NCBI GenBank assembly: GCA_904063045.1
Contig: CAJFCJ010000024.1
Coordinates: forward strand, 863,777-927,776
DNA: 64,000 nucleotides
Direction: 5' to 3'
From: Dimorphilus gyrociliatus
Taxonomy: Eukaryota; Annelida; Polychaeta; Dinophilidae
Shown: piece after piece, positions 12,804-24,485 of the stretch
How the letters are laid out: the number at the start of each line of letters is the position of its first letter
Numbering within the stretch: position 1 is the first letter of the stretch
Made by a program: the position numbers and the translations under genes
The notes under the pieces: generated by a model
The model's database searches: none
Seen by the model: the letters and a program-made list of their open reading frames with translations, nothing else
Told to the model about the DNA's origin: nothing

Positions 12804-14670
12804 GAGAGAGAAAAAGAGAGAAGGAGAGGGGCTGAGGGAAGGAAAGAAAATGGAAAAAGAGAAATTTTTTTTCGGAAATAGGTAAAGGAAATTAATTTAC
12901 TTTCTAGATAACGAAGACTTTTTTTTTAATTAATTTTTTTTTCTGGGAATGTTTAGTCGAAATTAAAATAAACGTAAAAGACGAAAATTTAGAGGATTCT
13001 ATACTTTCTACATTATATCATTTAGCTTTCAAATTACTTAAGAGTCTTGAAAATGGAAGTGATTAAAAATGGCTTCTTTACAGTCTTGTAATTTCGAACA
13101 GTGAACTTAGAAGCTCTTACATAATAAACGTTTTTTTCTACCTTAACTCTAAATTGAAACCCTTCATAAGCATCAAGTTAGAATATTTATTTCTAATGAA
13201 AGAATTCTGTGCAAGTACCAGATTAAATGTGTAGGCTTTTAGTACGATGCTTTTATATAAATATTGTAAATATATAGCATACACAATGAAGTGGAAAATA
13301 CAAATAATATACATAAAAATATATGAAATAATACGCAACGTATTAAGGGTAACCAACACGATCTGATATAGGTTATGCCCCACATGATTTGGGAAACCAT
13401 TCAGTGCCGGTATTGGTTGATACATCTTAAGATATTATTAAATAGTATCTGTAACTATAATTGGATTGAGAGTCTGAATAAAGATAAATTAGATAGGATT
13501 TAAATCTAGGAAGAATAAGTGATTAAAATGTTGATGAATCTTTGTCATTTTTGTCTGTAGAAACAACACAGAATAGTATTTCTAGCGTCAAATTATTCTT
13601 TGACGGTTGATTTGCTTTGAAGAAAACTCATTTCAAAATATCTCTTTCTATTACTTCTAAGGTCAGAAACTATATAACACTAAAATTATCTACTCTAAGG
13701 TTCCAGTGCGAATATTATTAAGAAACAGACATATCTATAGAAAAATCGTTCCAAAGCCTTTTTCCATCTCTATAGACTTGCGTAAGAATATAAAAGCTTT
13801 TAATAATTATACTAGCGTAAAAAGAAATAAACTATAGTGTATACAAGTATATTCCTTTTGAATGGGATGTTGTTTTTATGCCAAAAAAGAAAACATTAGA
13901 AATACATCTAGAATTTTTCACTAATGACAGATCAAAGAGCGTTTGAAGACCAGCTTAAATTTCTAGATAAAAGAATTGGCATTTGAGGAGGAATATTTAA
14001 TATCATTTCTTAAGTAACATGTTTTCCTCCTACAAATTTACTTCAACTGAAGTTAAATTAAACAGAAAATTCCTTTATATTTTCTTATCAAAAAGATGGA
14101 AGAAACAAAAAACAAATATGATAATTTTTCATTAAAAAACATTTTAATTATTGGAAAATTTGAATTTTCTTGTATATTTCATTAGCTAGAGATATTAGAC
14201 TATTGTCTAAACATTTATCTTCTTATACATTACTATACCAAAACATTCTTCTATCTTCGTATTTTTTTAATTAGATAACGAACAACAAAAACAACACAAA
14301 AAGTCATAATTAATAATGATTATTAGTGTAAATTATATTTTTTCTAGTACAAACTACCCCGCCTTAAATCTATAATATTTTAAAAAGTAGCTGTTTTGTT
14401 ATATAAGGTATCTACAGTATAAATGCGTAATAAAATAGCTTTCGAAGAAGTCTAAAAAACATCCTAGAAAATGGATGTTGTAAAAATGAGAGGTGACAAA
14501 ATTCTCTTTGAATCGTCGTAAACTATGTGTTTTTATTTAGGAAATAATCCTAGGCCTACAATAACAATGTGATATATCTTTAGTTCAATAAATTGCGGGA
14601 ATAGAAGTTTTTAAGTGCCGCTCTGCGAATGTGTGCAAAGTATGACATATGGTTGGGTGACGCATACAAA

Positions 14671-14706
<36 letters not shown>

Positions 14707-16352
14707 TAATATATATATATATAACGTTCTTCTTATACAAACTTATGCTAAAAACATATTGGTTTATTGGTTGTTCTTAATTCACTAATTATTCAGTATT
14801 TGCCTAGTGGAGCTTTGTGACGTCATACCTTCAAAATAATTTATCACATTAAGATAAGAGGGAAAAGAAAAAGGGATTAATACTCTTCTCATAATACGAA
14901 CTGAAGTATTAAAATTAAAATCTTTGAGAAGGAATGGTGGTAAACTATTACGTAATATTTTATATTTTATTCAATAAACAACAAGTCATAGCAGTTATAT
15001 AAGTCATATTGATGGTAATTTATGAGCTTAATAGGATGTCATATAATGCTAACTGCAACTCTTAGTCATATAACCCATATTTTCTTAGATTCCTTTCTGA
15101 TCTATAGGTAAAGGAAGAATGTCGCTTACATTTCCATAAATATAAAATAAGAAAGAGAAAGTAGTGAATAAATATTGTTTAATTGTTAAAAAATGCATGA
15201 AGAATTTGCAGTAGGTAATATTTTCGTAAAACGTAGAAGAGAGCTTTACGAAAAACGTTTATGTACACTTGGACTTTGTTTATAGCTGTTTATAATATAT
15301 TATATAACTTTAATGAATATTGGGATATTTTACGATTCCAATATACAATAATTAATAGTTTTTATATGATTTTATGTAATTATTACAATTCTCAATTAAT
15401 TGTTAAAACGTATCGAGAAATAAAATATATCTATGGTACTGCAAAACTCTGCTATGATTAGTTATAGCATGAAAAAGAAAAGATCGTGATTTCAAAATAT
15501 TTGCACTTGTTCGGCCTTGATCTATTTTCTTTATGTTTCTCTCTCCTCTCATAAAGTACTTAAATATCTGTTTTGAATTCCTTTTTCTTTTTTTTTCAAT
15601 TCTCATGCGTAGAATATTTCATTCCTTTTCTTTACTTCTTCCTTTCTTCTTTCTCTTGCTCTTCGTATAGTCTATATAAATTTATAGAATACGTATACAT
15701 ATATATGTATATATTCCTCCTGTTTTCTTTCCTGCTCTATTTGATTATTCTTCATACCGTGCATTTTTAGTTTCTAAGCTAACAGGAAGTCTTGTTGCAG
15801 TAATCGTCTTTTTCTGTTATTTATGATATCTATTTTCCAGGTTTACAAAAAAACCTTGGTATTGTCTGATTATATTTCACCGCAATTTTAGATTTTTCTC
15901 CTTATGACAGTAAGATTACGGTAGAGGCAGAGAATCTCTTTCTTCCTAGTTCTTTCTCTCATTTAAAAATATTATTTTATACTGTATAAGCATACGTTTG
16001 CAAAAAAACAGTATTCTCACTGACATACAGACTAGCCCATTTCCGATACTGTAGAGTTTCTTTACCTAAACAAATAATATATAATCACTCTTAAGTATTC
16101 TCTTCTTTTTTTTCAACAGGGAGAATGTACAAGTTAACCATATGCTTAAATTCTGCTCCGATGGACGATGGACTGCAGAATAGTGAAATTCAAACAAAAA
16201 ATCGAAAGTACACTTGGTTCCCTCTCTTTAGTTCAAAATCATCGCATAAAGAATGTAGTTGTAGGCAAACAAATTGCAAACATTTGCCCATTGATTGCGA
16301 TGAAACTCACCAAACAACTTTCATCGATAGGAATACAAGAATAGAAGCATAG
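5133..16352 (+). CDS. Rhodopsin-like peptide GPCR, 3 coding exons, 390 aa
   Basis: Coding exons: 5133-5524, 7830-8377 and 16120-16352, totalling 1173 nt with matching phases. Seven membrane segments are visible. The N-terminus has NMT, NVT and NMS glycosylation sequons and no signal peptide. TM2 carries NLAFAD (Asp71). The TM3 end reads FDRYLA (DRY 120-122). Cys96 and Cys174 can form the conserved extracellular disulphide. TM7 ends in NPVLY (302-306), then helix 8 NENFRRMYK. The tail has CSCRQTNC, a possible palmitoylation cluster. The overall pattern resembles the somatostatin/allatostatin-C/galanin branch of peptide receptors; the ligand cannot be assigned. Odd points: TM6 has LHAP where CWxP is usual, and intracellular loop 2 is one residue short. 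Introns are 2305 and 7742 bp; the first interrupts loop 2 just after DRY. Exon 2 splices by a strong GTAAGT donor, and exon 3 follows a long T-rich tract and CAG. The stop overlaps a TAGATGGCGCC motif. Confidence 0.88.
6367..6400. repeat. (TA)17 microsatellite
   Basis: Uninterrupted TA dinucleotide run inside GPCR intron 1. Confidence 0.9.
7456..7470 (-). other. C-rich block (G-rich on the minus strand)
   Basis: Six Cs, a T, then eight Cs. On the minus strand this is GGGGGGGGAGGGGGG, long enough in principle for four G-tracts. It is conspicuous in such AT-rich DNA and sits in GPCR intron 1. Confidence 0.45.
9979..10009. repeat. (GA)n microsatellite
   Basis: AG dinucleotide run with one interruption, inside GPCR intron 2. 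Confidence 0.85.
10503..10543. repeat. (AT)n microsatellite
   Basis: About 15 AT units followed by a shorter run after one G. Confidence 0.85.
11962..11994. repeat. (AC)7 next to (AT)9 microsatellite
   Basis: AC units change directly to AT units, a common slippage product. Confidence 0.85.
12458..12481. repeat. Tandem 8-bp repeat, about three copies
   Basis: ATTCACCT-type units repeat back to back by inspection. Inside GPCR intron 2. Confidence 0.6.
12739..12829. repeat. (AT)n followed by imperfect (GA)n microsatellite
   Basis: About 11 AT units, a short spacer, then about 65 bp of AG-rich repeat with AAAG and ACAG interruptions. Confidence 0.85.
14673..14723. repeat. (AT)n microsatellite, interrupted
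   Basis: Two AT runs separated by a short ACTA interruption, inside GPCR intron 2. Confidence 0.85.
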
Positions 16353-16360
16353 ATGGCGCC
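16350..16360 (+). promoter_or_regulatory. TAGATGGCGCC motif (CTCF-core-like) overlapping the GPCR stop codon
   Basis: The TAG stop forms the first three bases of TAGATGGCGCC. The word matches the AGRTGGCGC core described for insect CTCF sites. Whether the host has CTCF or binds here is unknown. Related words occur at 24475, 36075 and, reversed, at 38422. Confidence 0.3.
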
Positions 16361-19096
16361 ATGAAAAGTCCTCTTTTTTTTTTTTGTTTGTTGTTGTTTC
16401 ATTTTTTATCTATGCTCCTTTTAATTAATAGAGAAAATATATAGGCATAAAACATAAAAGAAAAGAAATGATGTATGGAGAATAGAACGAATTAGAGGGA
16501 GAAAAAATAAAGCAAAATTTTCTTTTTGTCTTGATGCGAATGGAGAGAAATGAAAAAAAAAATATATCTTTGTTTATACTATTCTTCTATATATTTTCTT
16601 GTTTTCTAAAGAAATTTATCATGTTTAATTCGCCTCCTTATCCCCCTTTTATTTTAATCATGTAATATATAAGAATTATCTCATTTTTTCAATGTTTTTC
16701 ATCATATTTTTTAAGTTTTTAAGTATAATTTATAGGTAAAGCATACTTTATACCTAAATTGAAAAAGCATGTTTATGCACATATATAAATATATATTCTC
16801 CTTCATCATTAATTGCACTAACGACGCATTTATTATAGGTAATTTTAAACAAAGCAACGTCTATTCCTTTATTCATCATCTGTATATAAATGTTACACTA
16901 TGATAAACAAATATTATTATATAATATATTAAATTCTTATGTTCATATTAATGCATATGTAGGTTTAAGAGTATTGTACAAATCTAGTATTTTTGTATAC
17001 ATTCTGTACTGCGTCATTTAAATGCCATGGAGCGAATACCAACCAGCTTTATACTTTCAAAAGAGATCACGTAATCAGCTCATCTAAGAAGAAAATGAAG
17101 AAAAGAAGAATACAAAATACTAACACTTATATAGTATATTTTGTAAGCGTAATAATAATAATATGCTGTATATACAATTCTATTGTTTTTTGTTTACTTT
17201 TGTTACGAATTTTTCAAATTTTCCTCATATTCGAAGAGAGATCAAGAAGATGAAAAAAAAATCCTATTTATCTTCTTCATTCATAATTTATATGCCTCTT
17301 TTTTCCTTGGAATGGTCATTTCTTTCTTACGTTAACGATTTAGAGAAGTAACTGTAATGTTTTTCTCTCTTTCTTTCTTAATTAATAAGGTAAAGATTTT
17401 TTCTAATTCAAATTAACTTGATACACTTTTACTCAGACAGATAGGTTTTTCTTTCATTCTATTAAATGAGGGAATTCATTTTTTCAATTATATTTTCTTT
17501 ATAGAATTTGTAGAGTATATTAAAATATATTTAATGGAAAACTCATTTAAAGTACGAAAGCACAAAAGTATATTCTTTTTCCAGATTTTCTACTTTTTTT
17601 AATATTGTTTTAATGAGAAATAAATACAACCATTCCAAAAGAAATATAAGCCTTATAGTTAAATTTATCTTTCCGTATCATTCTTAGTTCATTTTGTTTA
17701 ATTTCATTACTTTTTTTGGTTATTCTGAAACTTGTACTACACGTTATATGCTATATGTATGTTGTTGTATACTATATATATTCATATATTATAAATATAT
17801 AGATATATCATATAGTAATGGCAACTACTGATAAAGAATACAGTGAAAATGAAATAAATCTCCAAAAGTTCCTTTCAGTTCATATACAAGTACTACTCTT
17901 CTTTCTTTTTTCTAATATTAACCTCTTTCCATCGGTTTTTTAAAAGTGAACTTATTACATTGTTATCGCCTACAACAGATAATTAATTACTTACTTAAAA
18001 AAAGTAGTTATAACAAAATCTATTAATATTCTTCATATGTAAAACTGCTCAAATTGAAAAAGAAAAGAAAGCACTATTCATTTTATGTAATCCTTTCGCC
18101 TTGTTTTTCTCAGTAAATCTCCGTTATTTATGGTCATTTATATAAGAGTTTATTGAACTTTTATCTACATAAATAAATCGTATATACACTATATATATAC
18201 TATATATATATATATATATATATATGTTTATATATTATATATTGGCAGTATATAATGAAAATATAAGAAATGGGAATACAAAATAGTCTTTTGATAGGTT
18301 TCAATATTATTACTTCTAAATTTAGTCTTCCATGAACTTCAATGCTTTATTTTCTGATATTTAAAATATCTACATCTATCAACATTATCACATGTATATC
18401 TGGATCAAGGATAATTTCATTTACATTATCACTTTTCATCATTGTTTTTAATAGATATACATTATATATATATATATATATATATAAATATGCAAATTGC
18501 AGTATTACATGTAATTCATTGGAATATACTCAAATTTATATAAAAGAGACCGAACGATTTCTCGTCGGCTGCTACTCTAAGAAATCTGTACGTATATTTT
18601 ATGATATGCTATACTAAACTGAACAGGAAAGCAAGAAAAAAAACATCGATTATTTCTGTTTGAATGAATTCCAATTTAATAAATTTAGAATCTGCTCAAC
18701 AGAAATAAACACTCAAACGTTTAGTTCTCTTATGACATTGAGAACTCTTCAACGCGAAATTTATAGCATTTAAAGTGGTAGTTTTACAGTGATGTACTGA
18801 TAAGGTTGGCAACGTTTAAATATTTTTTCTTGGAAAGAGTTACTTACCTGGAGAATTGGATTTTTTAATGTTTTAATTGGTCTTTTGTTAGAGTACGTAA
18901 AGAGACAATAAAGGAGTTACTTTACGCATCATTTTGAAAACGATATATTATAAATATATAACACAACACAATCTTCACAAAAGAGAAAGTGTAACTCTTC
19001 TACAACGATTGGTCATTTTACAAACTCACTATTGTCACTTATTTGTAGAAAGACAAAATTTTCTTTAAAGCTTATAATCATAACTGAATAAAAACT
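16353..19096. other. Intergenic region between convergent GPCR and zinc-finger genes
   Basis: No coding region can be supported. This should hold the 3' UTRs of both genes. AT-rich, with (AT)n at about 18200-18225 and 18464-18485. Short open frames are low-complexity. Confidence 0.6.
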
Positions 19097-22022
19097 TTAG
19101 TTTTCTTTCGGGTCTAATATTTTTACTCTTTTGCGAGAAGGCTCATCTGAACGATTTTTCGGGTGGCTTCGAATATCCAATTTGTCATTCGGTTTTTTTC
19201 TCTTGGACATGTCAGGAGGCCCATTTTCCTCCAAAATCATAACGTCATCGTCCTCACTTATTCTATCACCTTCAGTCTGAGGAATGCTTTCTTCAGTCAA
19301 ATCAATTTTTAGATCAGAGTCTTCTTCATCTTTCGATTGAAATTTATCTATGTCATGGGCATTCATTTTTTCCACTCTTACAGAACACTGATTCAAGTGC
19401 TTCTCCACATGATTAATAAATGGTTCGCCAACCTGAACCTCTTCATCGCACATTGGGCATTTATCTCTTTCATTACTATGAACTTTTTGAAAGTGCGCCA
19501 GTTTAGTTCGTTCATTTAAAAATGATTCAGAGCACCGAGAGCAAGGAAAAGCGTGCATTAATTTATCATGTTCCCTTAGCTGATTTTCCGACTTAAATCG
19601 AACTTTACAGGGTTTACATTTAAATTCAAACTTCTTTTTGTCACGGGAATTAGCAGTTGGAGCTCGTCTTCTAAATAATTCAGAATGAATTGTTGTAATA
19701 TGCTCCTCCATAGAAGCTCTATCCAATATTTTCTCTCCGCAAACCATACATTCTCCCTTCTCAAACATGCCTTTAACACTAATACCATGAAAACTTTTCA
19801 TGTGGTTGACTATTCCCGATATATTCTCTTTGCATTTGTGACATCTGCAAAACATAATATATTCATAATATGAATTTGACAAGACAGAATTATTTAGAGA
19901 TCATCAAATTCAATAATATTTCACAAATAATTGAAACCGCCCTGCTCAATCTAATTACTACTAATTTTCCTAGTACTTACAACATTTAAAAAAATCTACA
20001 TTTTATAAAAAGGCAATATGAGTAGATAATAATAATAAACCTATAAACTCTTTGTCCGGATTTCATTGCAGGTTTGGAGTTGGAATCTTGGGTGTTTGAT
20101 ATACTAGAGGTGGTGTCTGTGGAATTCATTTTAGCACTAGGAACTTTTTTCTGATATTCTGCTAAAACATTTGCAGCCGCTCTTTCAGCTTTATGGTTTC
20201 CAGTTCTGTGGTTAATTAGACCCTGACTTGTCCAGAATCTACTATCACAAAAGTCACAGGCAAATGGTCTTCTCACCATGTCCATCAATTCTTGAGGAAT
20301 TTTAAAGTTATGACAAAAAGAAAGATGCTGCCGCAGTGCATCTCTATCTTTAACTCCTTTGTGGCATAATTCACATATCTCATTCATCATTCCTTTGTCT
20401 GCTGCAACTAAGTTGGGTACGGAATTTTGTTTGCTATTAGTAGAGCGTATTGAGTTGTTTGTAACGGTAGATGTCGTATTAGAAGTCGAGGTAGATGTTT
20501 TCAGAACACTTTTCATGTTGTTATGTTGCAAAACAACACCAGGTATTGGTGAAAGAACGTAGCCATTTCCATTAGGAGATTGTATTAGCTGATACAGTTG
20601 ATTATTGATAGCATACTGCTGAGGTTGTCCTGGAGCTGTTGGTATAGGTCTTGCGTGCGCAGGTAGGGCTAATATTGGCCCATTCGGTGATATTTGGGTT
20701 GTTTTTAGACCTGTTTTAGTGACCATCGCCTGAGTTACTTTTTGAGCTGGTAAAAGAGATCGAAGAGACGGGTTAGGCGTATTATTTTTGGAGGGCTGAA
20801 CGTTAGTATTTGATTTCCCGGAATCAGTGGGAATATCCTTTTCTCCTGACATTATATGCTGTGAAATGAAAAAGCAAATTAAATAAAAGAAAATCCTGCT
20901 TTCATTCCGTTTAAAATTACGATTCTAAAAGCAGCGAAGCTTTGAATTTCTCTTTTTAGAAAAGTGTGAATAGTATATCAACTTGCGATTTAAATAGCAA
21001 TAAAACATTATATTTTGTAACTTACCCTATCCAAGCATTTTTCTTCGTGTCGAATAAAGGCTTTTCGAAAGTTTGTTTCATAACTACAATTACTACACAG
21101 AAAAGGTCCACCTTTCCAATTTACAGTTTTAAGACTAGCGTTATGGGCGTCTTTCATATGAGAATGATATATTAAATATTCTGAAGTTTCAAACTGTTTA
21201 CACACAGCACAGACTAATTTTCCGTCTTCAGTACGGTGCACAGTCTCTTTATGATAATTTAGAGAGCTTATAAAATTTGTTTTAAATGGACAAGATTCAC
21301 ATTCAAAATTCTTGGTAGATAAATTTAGATTTGAGCAAAATTTCTCCAAAGAGGCTAGTTCTGGTGCATTTGATGATGAAGAACGCTGATTTAATTTCAA
21401 AAAGTTGTAGCGGCATAAACTTATCCCAATTTTAATTGTGTGATCTGCAGAGCAGCGGGATGAACTATACGTATGAAGTAGGCGTTTATAAGGGCTAAGT
21501 GATGCTTGTTTACTTTCTTCTTTTGATTTTTTAGATTGAGTATCTTCAAAAGAAGATTCAGAACCTGAGCTTACAACTATTGCTGAATTATTTTTGTCAT
21601 CATCCTTCTCTGCTTCGGAATTTTCACTAATTTTTCCTTCAGGTATAGGATTTATTTTCTCGTCAATCTGTACAAATAATTCAATAATTTAGAATATATA
21701 AATCAATATAACTTCAACTTTTTAGTCAAAGATGATTAAAATTTTTACTGTATACTCTATAAGGCTATTTTAAAATGTCTAATTTAAATATTAAATGGTA
21801 TATTAAAAATTTAACTTTCAATTTATAAAGGACCATTTTCAGATGAGAAATAAAATCATACAATTTTATGATTAGGTAATAAGCTTAGTATGTTTGAACG
21901 GTAGAAGCAAAAATTATTACTTTACTATTGACATGTTCTGAATTTCTTAATTTGACACATTTGCTTTCCAATTCATTTTCTTTTTCTTCATCTTTTTCCC
22001 CGTTTAGTATCATCGCTTCCAT
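19097..22022 (-). CDS. Multi-C2H2 zinc-finger protein, 4 coding exons, 769 aa (MEP-1-like candidate)
   Basis: Coding exons on the minus strand: 22022-21921, 21667-21026, 20858-20041 and 19844-19097. They total 2310 nt and all phases match. Three fingers lie in exon 2 (FECESCPFKTN, LVCAVCKQFET, FLCSNCSYETN); the third ends in Cys instead of His. Two lie in exon 3 (EICELCHKG, FACDFCDSRFWTSQGL). About five lie in exon 4 (RCHKCKENI, ECMVCGEKI, FKCKPCKVRF, FPCSRCSESF, DKCPMCDEEV). The linker before finger 4 is Ser/Thr/Asn/Pro/Gln-rich, typical of a nuclear factor. The C-terminus is acidic then basic (KRKKPNDK), a likely nuclear localisation signal, with hydrophobic cores DLKIDLTEE and DDDVMILEE that look like SUMO-interacting motifs. 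Size, spread finger layout and SIMs suggest MEP-1, the Mi-2-associated repressor of flies and worms, but I cannot confirm this without alignment. The ATG sits two bases after an acceptor, so a 5' UTR exon lies upstream. Confidence 0.88.
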
Positions 22023-22100
22023 TTCTGAAAATGTCATATAAACAATTGAGTTTCACAAATTCAATGGAGATTTTTAGATTCTGAAGACTAAAAAACCATT

Positions 22101-22163
22101 TTACATGGAATAAGTCACGTGATTACGAGTATAAGTCACGTGGGACACGAAGCAAACCAACAT
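22101..22163 (-). other. Short upstream ORF with strong Kozak context, 5' of the zinc-finger gene
   Basis: On the minus strand GCCACCATGTTGG starts a 20-codon frame ending at TAA 22103-22101. It lies 80-140 bp before the coding exon of the zinc-finger gene and overlaps two GTCACGTG motifs. It could be a uORF, part of a spliced first exon, or a YY1-like promoter element (AACATGGTGGCTGCC on the plus strand). Which applies needs transcript data. Confidence 0.35.
22114..22142. promoter_or_regulatory. Two GTCACGTG E-box motifs 21 bp apart
   Basis: Exact GTCACGTG at 22114-22121 and 22135-22142, with matching flanks (TAAGTCACGTG). The 21-bp spacing is two helical turns. CACGTG preceded by GT is the preferred site of USF/MITF/TFE-type bHLH-zip factors. 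The sites lie between the divergent zinc-finger and Rab21 genes. Confidence 0.5.
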
Positions 22164-22430
22164 GGTGGCTGCCGTGTAGCTATCATAAAAGACAACAAAT
22201 GAGTATCCTAGTTGATGAATAGAAAATTCTATAGTATTTAAAGCAAAAGTCAAGAGTTTTATTCTTTTCATTTAGCTAAAAGATCAAATTAGTAGAATAT
22301 AACCAAGTGTTGAAAGAATTCCAAAACTGTTTAAAACCAGCGACAGTATGCAACATTCTCCAAAGAATGTGTATATAAATAAATGAGATACTTCTCCTGG
22401 CTATAAACTATATTAAATTTGAATGTGAAA

Positions 22431-22598
22431 ATGGTGGAGAATTTTTTTTTTGGAAACCCATATTTTTTCCAAAAAAATGTTCGAAGCTACGAGGTTCCAT
22501 ACTTTCCTAATTACTTTTCTCTCACTCCATATGAATCTCTATATTATGAAAACTGGCAGAAAACATTTGCATATTTAACTAACAAAGTTTGGCTTTAA
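22431..22598 (+). CDS. Unassigned 55-codon ORF, coding-like, possibly broken
   Basis: ATG at 22431 opens a frame beginning MVENFFFGNP, continuing YEVPYFPNYFSLTPYESLYY and stopping at TAA 22596-22598. A second plus-strand frame overlaps the stop and continues KNILDMMADRINPQ to about 22724. The minus strand is also open over 22579-22776. The stretch is less AT-rich than its surroundings. It could be a small gene with a frameshift, a decayed transposon fragment, or chance. I do not recognise the sequence and see no workable splice between the two plus frames. Confidence 0.25.
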   Translation: MVENFFFGNPYFFQKNVRSYEVPYFPNYFSLTPYESLYYENWQKTFAYLTNKVWL

Positions 22599-22878
22599 GA
22601 ATATCCTTGATATGATGGCAGATAGAATCAATCCCCAAATAGAACCCAAGAGAACTAGGAACGCTCTTAATAAGAACCCGTATGTCTTGCACCCGGGGTT
22701 CCAGAAAAATCAGAAAACTTCTTAGGAACACATTATCAAAAATCGTCAGAAATGAAAAGATTATGGGATTAAGCATTTCTTTAATGTTTTGGTTTAAGTA
22801 TTATTTAAATTATTCCAACGTTAATTATTAAATTGTGAAATACTCACTCAATGTGTAAAAACAGGCGCTGAGAACTGA

Positions 22879-22886
22879 TTACGTCA
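22879..22886 (+). promoter_or_regulatory. CRE-like TTACGTCA motif
   Basis: TTACGTCA, the ATF/CREB half-extended site, about 310 bp upstream of the Rab21 start. Single short motif; weak evidence alone. Confidence 0.3.
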
Positions 22887-23000
22887 CGGGAATATACCGG
22901 GAAACCTCAAACTCTAAAGTATAACTTTGTTGAAGAATAATGAATATATATTATGCGCTTAACGTTTTTAACGCTCTCACGGATGGTAAATAGACTGAAG

Positions 23001-23010
23001 GTCACGTGAC
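23001..23010. promoter_or_regulatory. Palindromic GTCACGTGAC E-box upstream of Rab21
   Basis: Perfect 10-bp palindrome GTCACGTGAC, about 190 bp before the Rab21 ATG. It matches the CLEAR-type consensus bound by TFEB/MITF in animals. It is the third GTCACGTG in this 1.17-kb intergenic region. Confidence 0.5.
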
Positions 23011-23195
23011 TTTGCGTAACTTCCTCATATGACAGTGACTGAAAATCTGTCAAAAATTTTGATTATCTCAGAACTGAAATTGTATTTATAAATCCATATA
23101 CTTGTCTATGTTATAATAGTGGATTTAATATTTTGTGTTATCAAGTTCAAAAATTAGCTCTAGCTTTTTGAAATAAATAGTAAAAATTGAATAAA

Positions 23196-24222
<1,027 letters not shown>

Positions 24223-24474
24223 ACGTTCAGCTGAAAAAAAAACTTTCTTGATATTTAAAAAACGCCAACATGTTGTACGTATATGACTATATAAGTACAT
24301 ATATACCGAAATATATATATATATACATATATATATTTATGTGGTGTGTATGTATGTAAGTATTTATGTACTTAAATATGCGTCAATGTGTATAATGATT
24401 CACAATTTTCAAAAAAAATGTATATTGACAGTATTACCAATTGAATGTTTAAGGAAATTTGAAACTTTTACCCG

Positions 24475-24485
24475 TAGGTGGCGCC
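24475..24485 (+). promoter_or_regulatory. TAGGTGGCGCC motif (CTCF-core-like)
   Basis: Matches the AGGTGGCGC core of Drosophila-type CTCF sites. It lies about 250 bp downstream of the Rab21 stop. Binding is not shown. Confidence 0.3.

Larger units (their letters stand above)
8378..16119 (+). other. GPCR intron 2 (7.7 kb), no nested gene supported
   Basis: Donor GTAAGT, acceptor TTTTTTCAACAG. Translations in all frames are low-complexity or broken. It holds (GA)n at 9979-10009, (AT)n at 10503-10543, AC/AT repeats at 11962-11994, AT plus GA repeats at 12739-12829, three 8-bp ATTCACCT units near 12458-12481 and AT repeats at 14673-14723. The stretch near 8930-9290 is less AT-rich but has no exon I can support. 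Confidence 0.6.

Noticed and set aside
12688-12885. Arg/Glu-rich open frames on the plus strand
   Set aside because: Direct translation of an (AT)n/(GA)n microsatellite. The same applies to frames at 30312-30594, 33433-33693, 48245-48439 and 54149-54355.
13138-13425. 95-codon minus-strand frame in GPCR intron 2
   Set aside because: Low-complexity hydrophobic Tyr/Ile/Leu composition typical of AT-rich DNA, with no motif.
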